Source: Anaerolineae bacterium (lineage in GTDB: Bacteria; Chloroflexota; Anaerolineae; Aggregatilineales; J027). From it: 64,000 bases of DNA. The notes under the pieces were generated by a model. That model ran no database searches, had not been told where the DNA came from, and worked only from the letters and a program-made list of their open reading frames with translations. Every line of letters begins with the position of its first letter. Position 1 is the first letter of the stretch. Made by a program: the position numbers and the translations under genes. Positions 17,473 to 25,522 of the stretch are shown piece after piece. The DNA lies in NCBI GenBank assembly GCA_021463865.1, contig JAJTXY010000008.1:150451-214450 (forward strand), read 5' to 3'.

Positions 17473-20370
17473 TTGGAACGGCGTTTCCAAATTTATGTGA
17501 TTGCAGTATTTGGGTTGCTGCTGATTGTAGCACTGATCGGTGTGGTAACGCTGTTCGCCTCAGGTGTGATTGGGCGCACCGTGTTAGACCAATTCAAAGT
17601 TCAACAATTACAGATTAGCACGTCGGTTGCCCAGCAAACAGAAGCCTATTTTAACAGTCTCAGTTTTGAAATCATCAGTCTTGCCAGTTCACCTGAGATT
17701 CAAGGGATTGGTACCAGCCAAACACCACAAGCCATTGCCGCAATTGAGGCGAATATTGAACGGGCTGAACGCCAAAACACAGTAAATAGTGTCACCCGCT
17801 ATGATTTTCGAGGCCGTCCACGTTATGCGTGGCCTTCCCAATATAATGATCTTATTGAACAAGGTGAAGCATATCCATTTGCCATCCCCCCTGAACTGCT
17901 TGAACTGACAACAGAGGGTGGGGTAATCGAGTTACCTACCCAAATATATCGTGTCATTCGCTCTGGACAGGCTCGCCCCGATTATTTGCTGATAACCCCA
18001 GTTGAAGCCCGCACCGGCAATACCGAATATCTGGTGTATGAGCTTGATCTTGACGCTATTTTTAGTCAAGACCTCAGTCTCGATGGGTTTGTAGATTCCG
18101 AATCAGGCCAGTTGTGGGTTTTGGACAATGAAGGAACGTTGCTATATCAAGCCCGTACCGAAGGTGAGACCATCTCGGACGTGCGCGAAGCCTTCCCAGC
18201 CACGATCCTACAAAACATTCTGGCTGGTGGGGATTCTGTTTCGCGGACTTATAGCCCTAGGGGAACAGAACGTATTGCGGCCATTGCCCCGGTGCAGGTA
18301 AGTGGCTATTCGTTTATCTTGATGCTAAGTCAAGATACGGATGAAGCCAGTAACTTGGTAGCCGGCGATATTCAGCTTATTTCGGTGATGGCAATTGTCA
18401 CGAGTGTCTTAATTGCGATTCTAGTCTTCTTCGGGGTACGCCGTCTGGTGCGTGAAACCAGCCGCCGCCGTGCTGAGGCCAGCGCCCAACGAACTGCCCG
18501 CGCTTTGTTGGAGGTCTCCCGCGCCCTTAACTCATCACTTGATCTACAAACTGTGCTGGATCGGATTCTGTCGGAATTACAAAAGTTAATTCCCTTCTAT
18601 AGCGCTTCGATTCTGCTGTTAAATGACCGAGGCCTGTTAGAAGTGGCGACCCATCGCGGCGATGATGCTGAGGCCCATGCCCAAACGACCTTTTTAGCCA
18701 CCGAAGCACGGGCTGCCCGTGAAGTGATTGCACGCGGACATCCGGTCATTATTCAAGACACTGCTCATGATGAACGGTGGACACCCCTGCCCGGCAGCGA
18801 TATTCAATCATGGATGGGTCTGCCCCTACGAGTATTTGAGCGTTCGGTGGGTGTTTTGAACGTGAATGGGCGCACAATAGATGCCTTTACCTCTCAAGAT
18901 GTTGAGTTGGCCGAAGCATTTTCGGATCAGGCCAGCGTCGCGCTGCAAAATGCACGACTGCACGATATGGAAGTAAAGCGTATCGAGCAGGAACTTACTG
19001 TTGCCCGTGGAATCCAAACCAGCTTGCTGCCCACTGAGCCACCTAAGCTACCTGAATTGGAGATTGCCTTCACCTCGCTGGCCGCCCGTCAAGTCAGCGG
19101 CGACTATTTCCAAATCTTGCCCCTGCCAGACCGTCAACTAGGGATTTTCATCGGGGATGTGAGCGGTAAGGGTATGCCTGCCGCCTTGATTATGGCGGTC
19201 ATCACCACCGCGCTGCGTGATGAAATCAACCGCCATCGTTATCCCGGTGAACTTTTGAACGCATTAAATGAACGTCTCTTGGATCGTCTGTTACAAAATC
19301 AGATGAATAGCGCCTTGATTGCAGCACTCTTCGACCCCAATAGCTACGAATTCACCATCGCTAATGCCGGTATGGTTCAACCCTATATACGGGATGAAGA
19401 GGGGGCATGGGATTTTGTGGATGTGGGTGGGTATCCATTGGGATCGAGCCAGCAAACCCATTACACCACCAAATCATTGCAACTTCAGCCGGGTCGAGCG
19501 ATGGTGCTCTTTAGCGACGGTATTGTTGAGGCGATGAATCGGCGGGGTGAATTCTTTGGATTTGAACGCCTCGAACAACTGCTGAACAAGATTGCCGACG
19601 ACGCTAATGCCGAAGACATTCTCAAAGAAATCGTGGAGGCCGTTGATAAACATCTTGATAAAGAAGTGGCCCAAGACGACATCACGGTGATGGTACTGCG
19701 ACCACTGCAAGTGGAGCACCCCGCTCCATCCGCAATGCCGGGGTCAAGATTATCCACTAACCCTGATTTTCCCAATGGAAAAGAACTGCTTGACGAGGAT
19801 GATTCTCGGACGCTAATTGCCGAAGATGAGCCAGCCAAGAAACCCTCTATTTTTCATCATCTCGATTTCTCGACAGGGACGGAGAGCTATTCAATGCCGA
19901 GGCAAAACGTTGAGTTGTTTTTACCCAGCACATTAGGATTTGAGAAGGTGGCCCGCAACGCCGCCGAAGCGATTGCCCGCGAAATGGGCTTTACCGAAGA
20001 CCGGATTGATGACCTCAAGACGGCTGTGGCCGAAGCCTGCATGAACGCGATTGAACACGGAAATTTGCAAGACCGCTCCTCGGCAGTTACGGTGCTTTTG
20101 AGCGCTGCGCCCGGCCATCTGCAAATTCGCGTTGAAGATCGCGGACGGCAATCTATTCCAGACCCACTACCTGCCCCCGGCACCAGCGCACCGGATCGCG
20201 GGTGGGGATTGTTCTTCATCCAAAGTTTGATGGACGAAGTGGAAATTACCCGTCTGCCGGAGGGGGGTAATCTGGTTAAAATGACCATCTATCTGGGTAA
20301 AACAGAAGGCGAACTGTCGGAATCCGAACCGACTTCGGATGCTTCTGAATGGGTTGATGAGGCTGACTAA
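17473..20370 (+). CDS. Sensor / GAF / SpoIIE-type PP2C phosphatase fused to anti-sigma-type HATPase
   Basis: A 965-residue regulator. It has a membrane helix at about 5-28, an extracytoplasmic Cache-like sensor at about 30-300, a second helix at about 302-322, a GAF domain at about 345-500, a PP2C phosphatase at about 540-745 (GDYFQILPLP, IGDVSGKGMPAAL, LFSDGIVEA, AQDDITVMV) and an RsbW-like HATPase at about 810-945 (AVAEACMNAIEHG, GWGLFFI). TTG 17473 has AGGGAG 7 nt upstream. The protein can both dephosphorylate and phosphorylate a STAS partner, and a STAS gene follows immediately. Input ligand and target sigma factor are unknown. Confidence 0.88.
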   Translation: MERRFQIYVIAVFGLLLIVALIGVVTLFASGVIGRTVLDQFKVQQLQISTSVAQQTEAYFNSLSFEIISLASSPEIQGIGTSQTPQAIAAIEANIERAERQNTVNSVTRYDFRGRPRYAWPSQYNDLIEQGEAYPFAIPPELLELTTEGGVIELPTQIYRVIRSGQARPDYLLITPVEARTGNTEYLVYELDLDAIFSQDLSLDGFVDSESGQLWVLDNEGTLLYQARTEGETISDVREAFPATILQNILAGGDSVSRTYSPRGTERIAAIAPVQVSGYSFILMLSQDTDEASNLVAGDIQLISVMAIVTSVLIAILVFFGVRRLVRETSRRRAEASAQRTARALLEVSRALNSSLDLQTVLDRILSELQKLIPFYSASILLLNDRGLLEVATHRGDDAEAHAQTTFLATEARAAREVIARGHPVIIQDTAHDERWTPLPGSDIQSWMGLPLRVFERSVGVLNVNGRTIDAFTSQDVELAEAFSDQASVALQNARLHDMEVKRIEQELTVARGIQTSLLPTEPPKLPELEIAFTSLAARQVSGDYFQILPLPDRQLGIFIGDVSGKGMPAALIMAVITTALRDEINRHRYPGELLNALNERLLDRLLQNQMNSALIAALFDPNSYEFTIANAGMVQPYIRDEEGAWDFVDVGGYPLGSSQQTHYTTKSLQLQPGRAMVLFSDGIVEAMNRRGEFFGFERLEQLLNKIADDANAEDILKEIVEAVDKHLDKEVAQDDITVMVLRPLQVEHPAPSAMPGSRLSTNPDFPNGKELLDEDDSRTLIAEDEPAKKPSIFHHLDFSTGTESYSMPRQNVELFLPSTLGFEKVARNAAEAIAREMGFTEDRIDDLKTAVAEACMNAIEHGNLQDRSSAVTVLLSAAPGHLQIRVEDRGRQSIPDPLPAPGTSAPDRGWGLFFIQSLMDEVEITRLPEGGNLVKMTIYLGKTEGELSESEPTSDASEWVDEAD

Positions 20371-20388
20371 AGGGGGAGTAATAAATCA

Positions 20389-20790
20389 ATGGCTAAGGAT
20401 GTACAGTTTCGACAGGATGGCAAGATAGGCTTTTTGGATTTTCCGCGTGATGTGATTGCCCAAACACGCGAATCGGCATATGCCGCCTATAATCAACTTT
20501 CGGTAAGCAAGGTAGAGATTGTGGCGATGAACTTTGAAACCAGTGATTATCTCAACAGCGCTGGAATCGGTTTGGTGATTAGTCTGGTTGAAGATGCAAA
20601 TCGGGCCGGACGTCGTGTATTTGCCTATGGCTTGTCGTCGCACTATCGCAAATTATTCAGCATGGTAGGATTGACGGAACGGCTATCGTTGGTGGCAAAT
20701 GAACAGGCAATGCGTGATAAATTAAATCCCCCACCCCCCCCTGAAGAAGCGAAAAAGGAAGAACCTAAGAAAGAAGAGCCTAAAAGCTGA
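20389..20790 (+). CDS. STAS-domain anti-anti-sigma factor
   Basis: A 133-residue protein whose STAS core spans residues about 1-110. SDYLNSAGIGLVISLV carries the serine phosphorylated in SpoIIAA/RsbV-type proteins. The C-terminus is a Pro/Glu/Lys tail (PPPPEEAKKEEPKKEE). GGGGGAG precedes the ATG, 18 nt after the PP2C-HATPase fusion, so the two form one operon and probably one partner-switching circuit. A strong hairpin terminator follows. Confidence 0.88.
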   Translation: MAKDVQFRQDGKIGFLDFPRDVIAQTRESAYAAYNQLSVSKVEIVAMNFETSDYLNSAGIGLVISLVEDANRAGRRVFAYGLSSHYRKLFSMVGLTERLSLVANEQAMRDKLNPPPPPEEAKKEEPKKEEPKS

Positions 20791-20816
20791 GTTCAATCAG
20801 TTCCGCTCTATAGAAT

Positions 20817-20855
20817 AAAAAATGACGGCTTTCCATCAGGTAGGCCGTCATTTCT
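20817..20855. terminator. Bidirectional terminator between convergent genes
   Basis: AATGACGGC and GCCGTCATT arms with an A-run on the left and T-run on the right serve both the STAS gene (+) and the lipoprotein gene (-). Confidence 0.8.
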
Positions 20856-20862
20856 ATCTACC

Positions 20863-22233
20863 CTATTCGACTAGAAACGGGTCTTGATAGGTAATCCCAA
20901 TTGTTTGATCGTCCACCGCTACCCCGGCTTTGTAAATCGTCAAGGTAAAATAAATCGTTGTACCAGTGGCTACATCGGGGCAGACCTGACGACTATCCAC
21001 TCCCACAACACCCTCGGTTGTTTCATCATAGGAAGAATACAGATAAACCGCATCCACGTATTCGACACTCCAATAGATGTTGGTGCAATAGACATAGACG
21101 TCATCAACCAGTGCCGGAAGTTCATAGTAATCCGCATAGAAATAGTGGATAACAGGGCCGGGTGTCGCCCCCGGTACAGGAGTATTGGTTGGCCCAGAAG
21201 GACGCGGCCCAGTGGGTCGGGTAATGCCCGGTGCGTCAACCGTTGGCACGTTGCCACACCCGCCAAACTCATTCACATCCGCATCTTTGGCCCATGCCTG
21301 TGGCGCACCCGTAATACTAATCTGCCACCAATTTTCGCCAACCGTATCATTTTTCCCCGTAACCAAATAGAGGACGCCAAATTCGAGTACCTCAAGTGGC
21401 CCGCGATTATCCCCCGGCCCAACCCGTGCGATCACCTCACGTCCGCGAATTGGCCCAATCTGGCAGGGAAGCGGCTCTTTGGGGTCAAACACAATGGCCG
21501 GGGTCGCCGTGCCCGTACCGGTTGGCGAAGGGCTACTGGTGATGGTCGGCGTCGGCGAGGCGGTGCGAGTTGGAGAAGCCGTCAAACTTGGCATCGCCGT
21601 AAATGTTGCTGTCCCAGTGGTTGTCGAGGTGGAGGTCAAAGTAGCAGTTGGCGTCGGTGTGGAAGTAAGGGTGAAAGTCGCCGTTGAGGTGGCAGTAGGA
21701 GTTGGTGAAGCGGTTGCCGTTGAAGTCGCGGTTGCGGTTGGTGTGAGGGTTGGTGTTGGGGTCGCTTGTAGGGCGTACACAAACACTGGCGCAGAAACTA
21801 CGCCACTCACTTCCACCGTCAATTCATAAACAACCAATCCATCTTCATTGGTTGTTCCCACTTCTTGTTGAACTGGCAGCCACTCACCCTCATAACGCGC
21901 TAAAGCACCCGCCGTTTCTTCAACTGCTTGCGGACTGCCCAAATCTACAGTGGTCAGCAGTCCTCCATTCACATCGCGTACACTGAGTAGAGCACCCCCT
22001 GTTAGCGAGGCGGCATGGGCAACAATTTCAATGGGGGACGTCCCAAACACCACCATTTCATTGGTCAATGGGCTATCAATCCACACACGCGGCGGATTAA
22101 TCGCAACGGCCTGCGGTTCGATATTTTCGACGTCCGGTGTAGGGGTTGGCGTAGCATCTTCTTCGCAGGCGGTCATCCCGAACCCCAGCAGGCCAATCAA
22201 TAACAGCAGAAAGTACCAAGATTTTGTATTCAT
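20863..22233 (-). CDS. Secreted lipoprotein with Thr/Pro linker and SH3-like domain
   Basis: A 456-residue protein with a signal peptide and lipobox (GFGMTAC, Cys23). An Ig-like region at about 50-155 is followed by a Thr/Pro/Ala/Ser tract at 157-245, an SH3-like stretch at about 257-335 (IARVGPGDNRGPLEVLEFGV then WWQIS) and a C-terminal beta-rich domain with four Cys. Likely anchored outside the cell. It ends the sulfur operon, starting 2 nt after the rhodanese stop, but no sulfur-related function is visible, so the link may be only transcriptional. Function unknown. Confidence 0.8.
   Translation of the reverse strand: MNTKSWYFLLLLIGLLGFGMTACEEDATPTPTPDVENIEPQAVAINPPRVWIDSPLTNEMVVFGTSPIEIVAHAASLTGGALLSVRDVNGGLLTTVDLGSPQAVEETAGALARYEGEWLPVQQEVGTTNEDGLVVYELTVEVSGVVSAPVFVYALQATPTPTLTPTATATSTATASPTPTATSTATFTLTSTPTPTATLTSTSTTTGTATFTAMPSLTASPTRTASPTPTITSSPSPTGTGTATPAIVFDPKEPLPCQIGPIRGREVIARVGPGDNRGPLEVLEFGVLYLVTGKNDTVGENWWQISITGAPQAWAKDADVNEFGGCGNVPTVDAPGITRPTGPRPSGPTNTPVPGATPGPVIHYFYADYYELPALVDDVYVYCTNIYWSVEYVDAVYLYSSYDETTEGVVGVDSRQVCPDVATGTTIYFTLTIYKAGVAVDDQTIGITYQDPFLVE
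21499..21765 (-). repeat. Low-complexity Thr/Pro/Ser/Ala-coding tract
   Basis: About 89 codons of degenerate TPT/ATST repeats form an extended linker in the lipoprotein. The Val-rich plus-strand ORF at 21479-21829 is its antisense shadow. Confidence 0.9.
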
Positions 22234-22235
22234 GA

Positions 22236-22568
22236 TTAGTAGATTCGGGGCAAACTAGGGTCAACATCCTGCGCCCAACGCAAAATGCCACCATCGAGAT
22301 TGAATAGGTTTTCTTCGGGCCAACCTTGCACCGCCAAAAATTCAGCAGCTTGCATACTGCGGCCTCCGCTGCGACATACAAAAACCACCACTTTATCTTG
22401 TGGAATTTCATCGGCACGTAAAGGTAGATCGGTCAAAATAATCTGCTTGGCAAAATCCAGTTTAGAAATTTCTAGTTCCCAGTCCTGCCGCACATCAATA
22501 ACCACAATAGCTTCACCCGCATCCAAGCGGCGTTTAAGTTCAGCGGGTTTCATGTTGTGAATCGCCAC
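22236..22568 (-). CDS. Rhodanese-domain sulfurtransferase
   Basis: A single-domain protein of about 110 residues with the active-site loop VCRSGGRSMQAAEF (persulfide Cys) and VIDVRQDWE. The track starts at ATG 22589 without a clear ribosome site. AAGGTG lies just upstream of GTG 22568 (MAIHNMKPAEL), the likely start. It follows moeZ in the cysteine operon across a strong hairpin, so its level may be lower than that of upstream genes. Likely a sulfur donor or carrier for the same chemistry. Confidence 0.87.
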   Translation of the reverse strand: MAIHNMKPAELKRRLDAGEAIVVIDVRQDWELEISKLDFAKQIILTDLPLRADEIPQDKVVVFVCRSGGRSMQAAEFLAVQGWPEENLFNLDGGILRWAQDVDPSLPRIY

Positions 22569-22599
22569 TCTGTTATTCCCCACCTTCATCTCAGAAATG

Positions 22600-22640
22600 A
22601 AAAAAGCGCATTTCCATAATTATACAGAAATCGCGCTTTT
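22600..22640 (-). terminator. Intra-operon terminator between moeZ and the rhodanese gene
   Basis: Minus-strand AAAAGCGC-G-ATTTC pairs with GAAAT-GCGCTTTT (13 bp, one bulge), followed by further Ts. The loop contains TATAAT, which might act as a -10 element for the rhodanese gene. Confidence 0.65.
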
Positions 22641-22671
22641 GGGGTGCAAAGCGAAAAATATCAGAACACCA

Positions 22672-23868
22672 TCAATAGACAGGCAGGGATTGGTCTATCT
22701 GTTTGGCCCACGCATTGATGCCGCCAGAGACATTAATCGCATTAGTAAAACCAGCGTCTTGTAACCAGCGCACCACATCCCCACTGCGTACTCCGGTGCG
22801 GCAAAGTACCATCAAGGTTCTATCGCGGGGGAGTTCATTTAAGTGGTTCATGACCTCTCCTTTGGGGATAAACACTGATCCCTCGATTTTGCTGATGGCC
22901 CATTCATGCGGTTCGCGCACATCCAAAATGGTCAATTTCTCGCCGCCTGCCACGCGCTCCTTGAGGGCTTTTACGCCGACAGCGGGAATCGGTTTGAGAC
23001 CTGTGCCATTGTCAAAACTGCTGCGATCATGGGCGGGCACACCACAGAACTGCTCATAATCAATCAGTTCAGTGAGGGTGGGGTGTTCGCTGCATACCGG
23101 GCAGTTGGGGTTCTTACGAATTTTCATGGTATCAAAGGTCATTGCCAGCGCATCATACAGCAAGAGACGTCCGACCAATGGTTGCCCAATGCCCAAAATC
23201 AACTTAATGGCTTCGGTGGCCTGTAATGTGCCGATGGTTCCCGGCAAAATTCCCAAAACGCCGCCTTCCGCGCAACTTGGCACAAGGCCGGGGGGTGGGG
23301 GTTCGGGGAATAAGCAGCGATAGCACGGCCCGTCCTCATGACCAAAAACCGATACCTGACCTTCAAAACGGAAGATGCTGCCATAGACGTTAATTTTGCC
23401 CAACATCACGCAGGCATCATTGACCAAATAGCGCGTCGGGAAATTATCTGTGCCGTCAATCACGATGTCGTAATCTTTGATGATGTCGAGGGCGTTTTCG
23501 CTGGTGAGCGGCACGTTATATTTGACCAATTTGACAAAGGGGTTTAGGTCGGCCAATGTCTCTTCCGCCGATTCCAATTTGGAGCGCCCAATGTCTTTGG
23601 TGCCATGAATGATCTGACGCTGTAAATTGGTGAAATCCACGACATCGTAATCCACCAAGCCAATGGTGCCAATGCCAGCGGCGGCGAGATACATGCTGGT
23701 AGGACTACCAAGACCCCCCGTACCAATCAACAATATACTGGCGGCTTTGAGTTTCTTTTGTCCCTCAATCCCCACTTCCGGCATAATGAGGTGGCGGCTG
23801 TAACGCAGCACTTCCTCATGGGAGAGCCTGACTTCGGATGGGGCAATCACAGTTGTGGGTAGAGCCAT
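22672..23868 (-). CDS. moeZ: ThiF-type adenylyltransferase/sulfurtransferase with rhodanese domain (MoeZ-like)
   Basis: A 398-residue E1-like enzyme. The nucleotide-binding motif GTGGLGSPTSMYLAAAGIG lies near residues 50-68, DFTNLQRQI follows, Zn-binding pairs are CYRC and CPVC, and the C-terminal rhodanese domain carries Cys in LCRTGVRSGD. In Mycobacterium tuberculosis MoeZ adenylates the Gly-Gly end of CysO and converts it to a thiocarboxylate. Here cysO, mec and cysM lie upstream in the same operon, so the same role is inferred. AGGA precedes the ATG. Confidence 0.92.
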   Translation of the reverse strand: MALPTTVIAPSEVRLSHEEVLRYSRHLIMPEVGIEGQKKLKAASILLIGTGGLGSPTSMYLAAAGIGTIGLVDYDVVDFTNLQRQIIHGTKDIGRSKLESAEETLADLNPFVKLVKYNVPLTSENALDIIKDYDIVIDGTDNFPTRYLVNDACVMLGKINVYGSIFRFEGQVSVFGHEDGPCYRCLFPEPPPPGLVPSCAEGGVLGILPGTIGTLQATEAIKLILGIGQPLVGRLLLYDALAMTFDTMKIRKNPNCPVCSEHPTLTELIDYEQFCGVPAHDRSSFDNGTGLKPIPAVGVKALKERVAGGEKLTILDVREPHEWAISKIEGSVFIPKGEVMNHLNELPRDRTLMVLCRTGVRSGDVVRWLQDAGFTNAINVSGGINAWAKQIDQSLPVY

Positions 23869-23883
23869 TGAGAATGATCCTTG

Positions 23884-24297
23884 TTATGCAATTGCTTCTT
23901 GAATCTGCTTGCGAAGTTTTTCGGCAGAGGCCACACCATAGTTGACGGCTTTGGGCTGTCCCTGCGCATCTAGGATATAGGTAGTGGGTAGGCTCATCAC
24001 CCCCCAGCGTTGGGCGTCATCCAATTGATAGTCGGCGTCAACCCGGATAATCTGCACATCTTCATAACCGGGCAAGCTACGCAGTCGGCTAAAGGCAGGC
24101 TGTTGCTGCATTTTACACGCCACACACCCATCAGCGGTGAAATAGAGTATGGCGGGTTTGCCGGGGATGAAGACCGCTAACAAGGGATCATGATGAGCGA
24201 GATAGGTGGCTCGTCGCAAGCCCCACCATTTCCAGCCATGATACAGTGCGAGGCCCAAAGTAATGAGGGCCGTTAGGGTGATGAGTCGTTCCAGCAT
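23884..24297 (-). CDS. Membrane-anchored thioredoxin-like protein
   Basis: A 137-residue protein with an N-terminal membrane helix (LITLTALITLGLALYHGW), a basic WWGLRRA border and a thioredoxin fold with CVAC redox motif in TADGCVACK and cis-Pro in SLPTTY. AGAGGGAA precedes the ATG. It sits between DUF4395 and moeZ in the cysteine operon and could supply or remove reducing equivalents during sulfur transfer. Partner unknown. Confidence 0.85.
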   Translation of the reverse strand: MLERLITLTALITLGLALYHGWKWWGLRRATYLAHHDPLLAVFIPGKPAILYFTADGCVACKMQQQPAFSRLRSLPGYEDVQIIRVDADYQLDDAQRWGVMSLPTTYILDAQGQPKAVNYGVASAEKLRKQIQEAIA

Positions 24298-24309
24298 TTC
24301 GTTTCCCTC

Positions 24310-24762
24310 TTAGGCAGGCCGATTGATGGGTTGAACCTTAAAACCGGGAATACCGCGTTTGCCCAGTTGGTAGTAGATAAAGCAGCCCGTGCAGAAACCC
24401 GCAAAAAGATTGAGCGCAGCCAAGCCAATCACCATAAACGCCAGTACCCAACCAACTACGGCGACATCGGCAAGCAGGGCAACGGTGGCAATCGCCAAAA
24501 ACGCCCCGCCCAAACCCTGCGCAAAGAGGTGCGGTTCGGGATTATCTTCTATCACATCCGGTTTGACCAAGCCGCTTGGTTTGAGAACATGCTGATAGAA
24601 ACGTTTAAACAAGCCAGCCTGTGGAAAAATCGTGCCGACAATCATGACCGCCGAGACAAAAGCCACCAACATCCATGTACCCAATACAAAGGCTAACAGT
24701 AAAAGCCCGATGATGAATGCCTGATTGGTACGCAAGGCACTGTGGTCAACTTTACGAATCAT
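24310..24762 (-). CDS. DUF4395 membrane protein
   Basis: A 150-residue protein with about four membrane segments. It starts VDHSALRTNQAFIIG, a typical DUF4395 opening, and ends with FCTGCFIYYQLGKR, a CxxC pair in the last helix. The family is often found next to thioredoxin-like or rhodanese genes, as here. A role in moving sulfur or electrons across the membrane is inferred from the CxxC and neighbours; no biochemical function is established to my knowledge. Confidence 0.82.
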   Translation of the reverse strand: MIRKVDHSALRTNQAFIIGLLLLAFVLGTWMLVAFVSAVMIVGTIFPQAGLFKRFYQHVLKPSGLVKPDVIEDNPEPHLFAQGLGGAFLAIATVALLADVAVVGWVLAFMVIGLAALNLFAGFCTGCFIYYQLGKRGIPGFKVQPINRPA

Positions 24763-24792
24763 ATGCCCACCACTCCCTAATCAACTAGATTT

Positions 24793-25065
24793 CTATCTTC
24801 CACCAGCAATACTGGGGATAATGCGTAATTTATCCCCCGGCTCAACTTCCGTGTCCAAGCCGCTCCGAAAACGCACATCCTCATCACCAATAAAAATATT
24901 GACGAAATTCCGCAGTTCATCTCCGTTATACAAATGCGGACGCAAATCCGGAAACTGTGTGGTCAAATCGCTGAGAATCGCGCTGACCGTCGCACCGGAT
25001 ACATTCACTTCCGCATTCCCGCCCGTATAGGAGCGCAGGGGGGTCGGGATTTTAATGGTTGCCAT
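24793..25065 (-). CDS. cysO: CysO-like ubiquitin-fold sulfur carrier protein with Gly-Gly-Arg end
   Basis: A 90-residue MoaD/ThiS-type beta-grasp protein. It shares the FVNIFIGDEDVRFRSGL block with mycobacterial CysO (FVNIYVNDEDVRFSGGL). The C-terminus is SIAGGR followed by a TAG stop, one residue beyond the usual Gly-Gly. The track start at 25083 is replaced by ATG 25065, which has GAGGAG 10 nt upstream inside the 3' end of mec (14-nt overlap). It should carry the thiocarboxylate sulfur for CysM after activation by MoeZ. Confidence 0.9.
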   Translation of the reverse strand: MATIKIPTPLRSYTGGNAEVNVSGATVSAILSDLTTQFPDLRPHLYNGDELRNFVNIFIGDEDVRFRSGLDTEVEPGDKLRIIPSIAGGR

Positions 25066-25516
25066 TGTTAGACTTCTCCTCAAATACTGCTTGACTAAAA
25101 CTTAACTGACCTTCAATAAATGACTCGCGGTTGGCGGCGAGTTCCCACAGGCGCGATTCGGCTCGTTTGCCGCCCCGCACCGAAACAATCAGATAGGCAA
25201 AATAGGGCCATGCGTGTGTCCGGTCAAATTCCGACGGGATAGCAGGATGATCGGGATGGGAATGGAAATAGCCCAATAACGATAATCCCCGTGCATCGGC
25301 CTCATCTTCAATCCGCTGAAATGCACCCGCCTCGGCAAGATAACGATGAAATTGTTCTTCGGAAGCAAAGGTGTTTTCGACCAAATGGACTTCCGTGACC
25401 TGTCGGGTATCACCCTTAATATGCCCGACCAAAAAACCACCGCCTTCACTGGGGAAGGTATTTTCCAGATGATGGGTAAGGCGGTCATGTAATTCTGTTG
25501 AAATGACCAACTCCAC
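25052..25516 (-). CDS. mec: JAMM/MPN-family metalloprotease (Mec-like)
   Basis: A 154-residue protein with the Zn motif HSHPDHPAIPSEFD (HxHx7SxxD) and the upstream Glu in SEGGGFLVG. In Mycobacterium tuberculosis Mec cleaves cysteine off the CysO-Cys adduct. QbsD and HcyD are related enzymes that trim extra residues from sulfur carriers. Both activities would be useful here because the carrier ends in GGR. The GTG start has AAGGAT upstream. It is 6 nt from cysM and overlaps cysO. Confidence 0.9.
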   Translation of the reverse strand: MELVISTELHDRLTHHLENTFPSEGGGFLVGHIKGDTRQVTEVHLVENTFASEEQFHRYLAEAGAFQRIEDEADARGLSLLGYFHSHPDHPAIPSEFDRTHAWPYFAYLIVSVRGGKRAESRLWELAANRESFIEGQLSFSQAVFEEKSNNGNH

Positions 25517-25522
25517 GTCGGT

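Noticed and set aside
21479-21829. Plus-strand Val-rich ORF of 116 aa
   Set aside because: Antisense of the Thr/Pro tract of the lipoprotein; no ribosome site.
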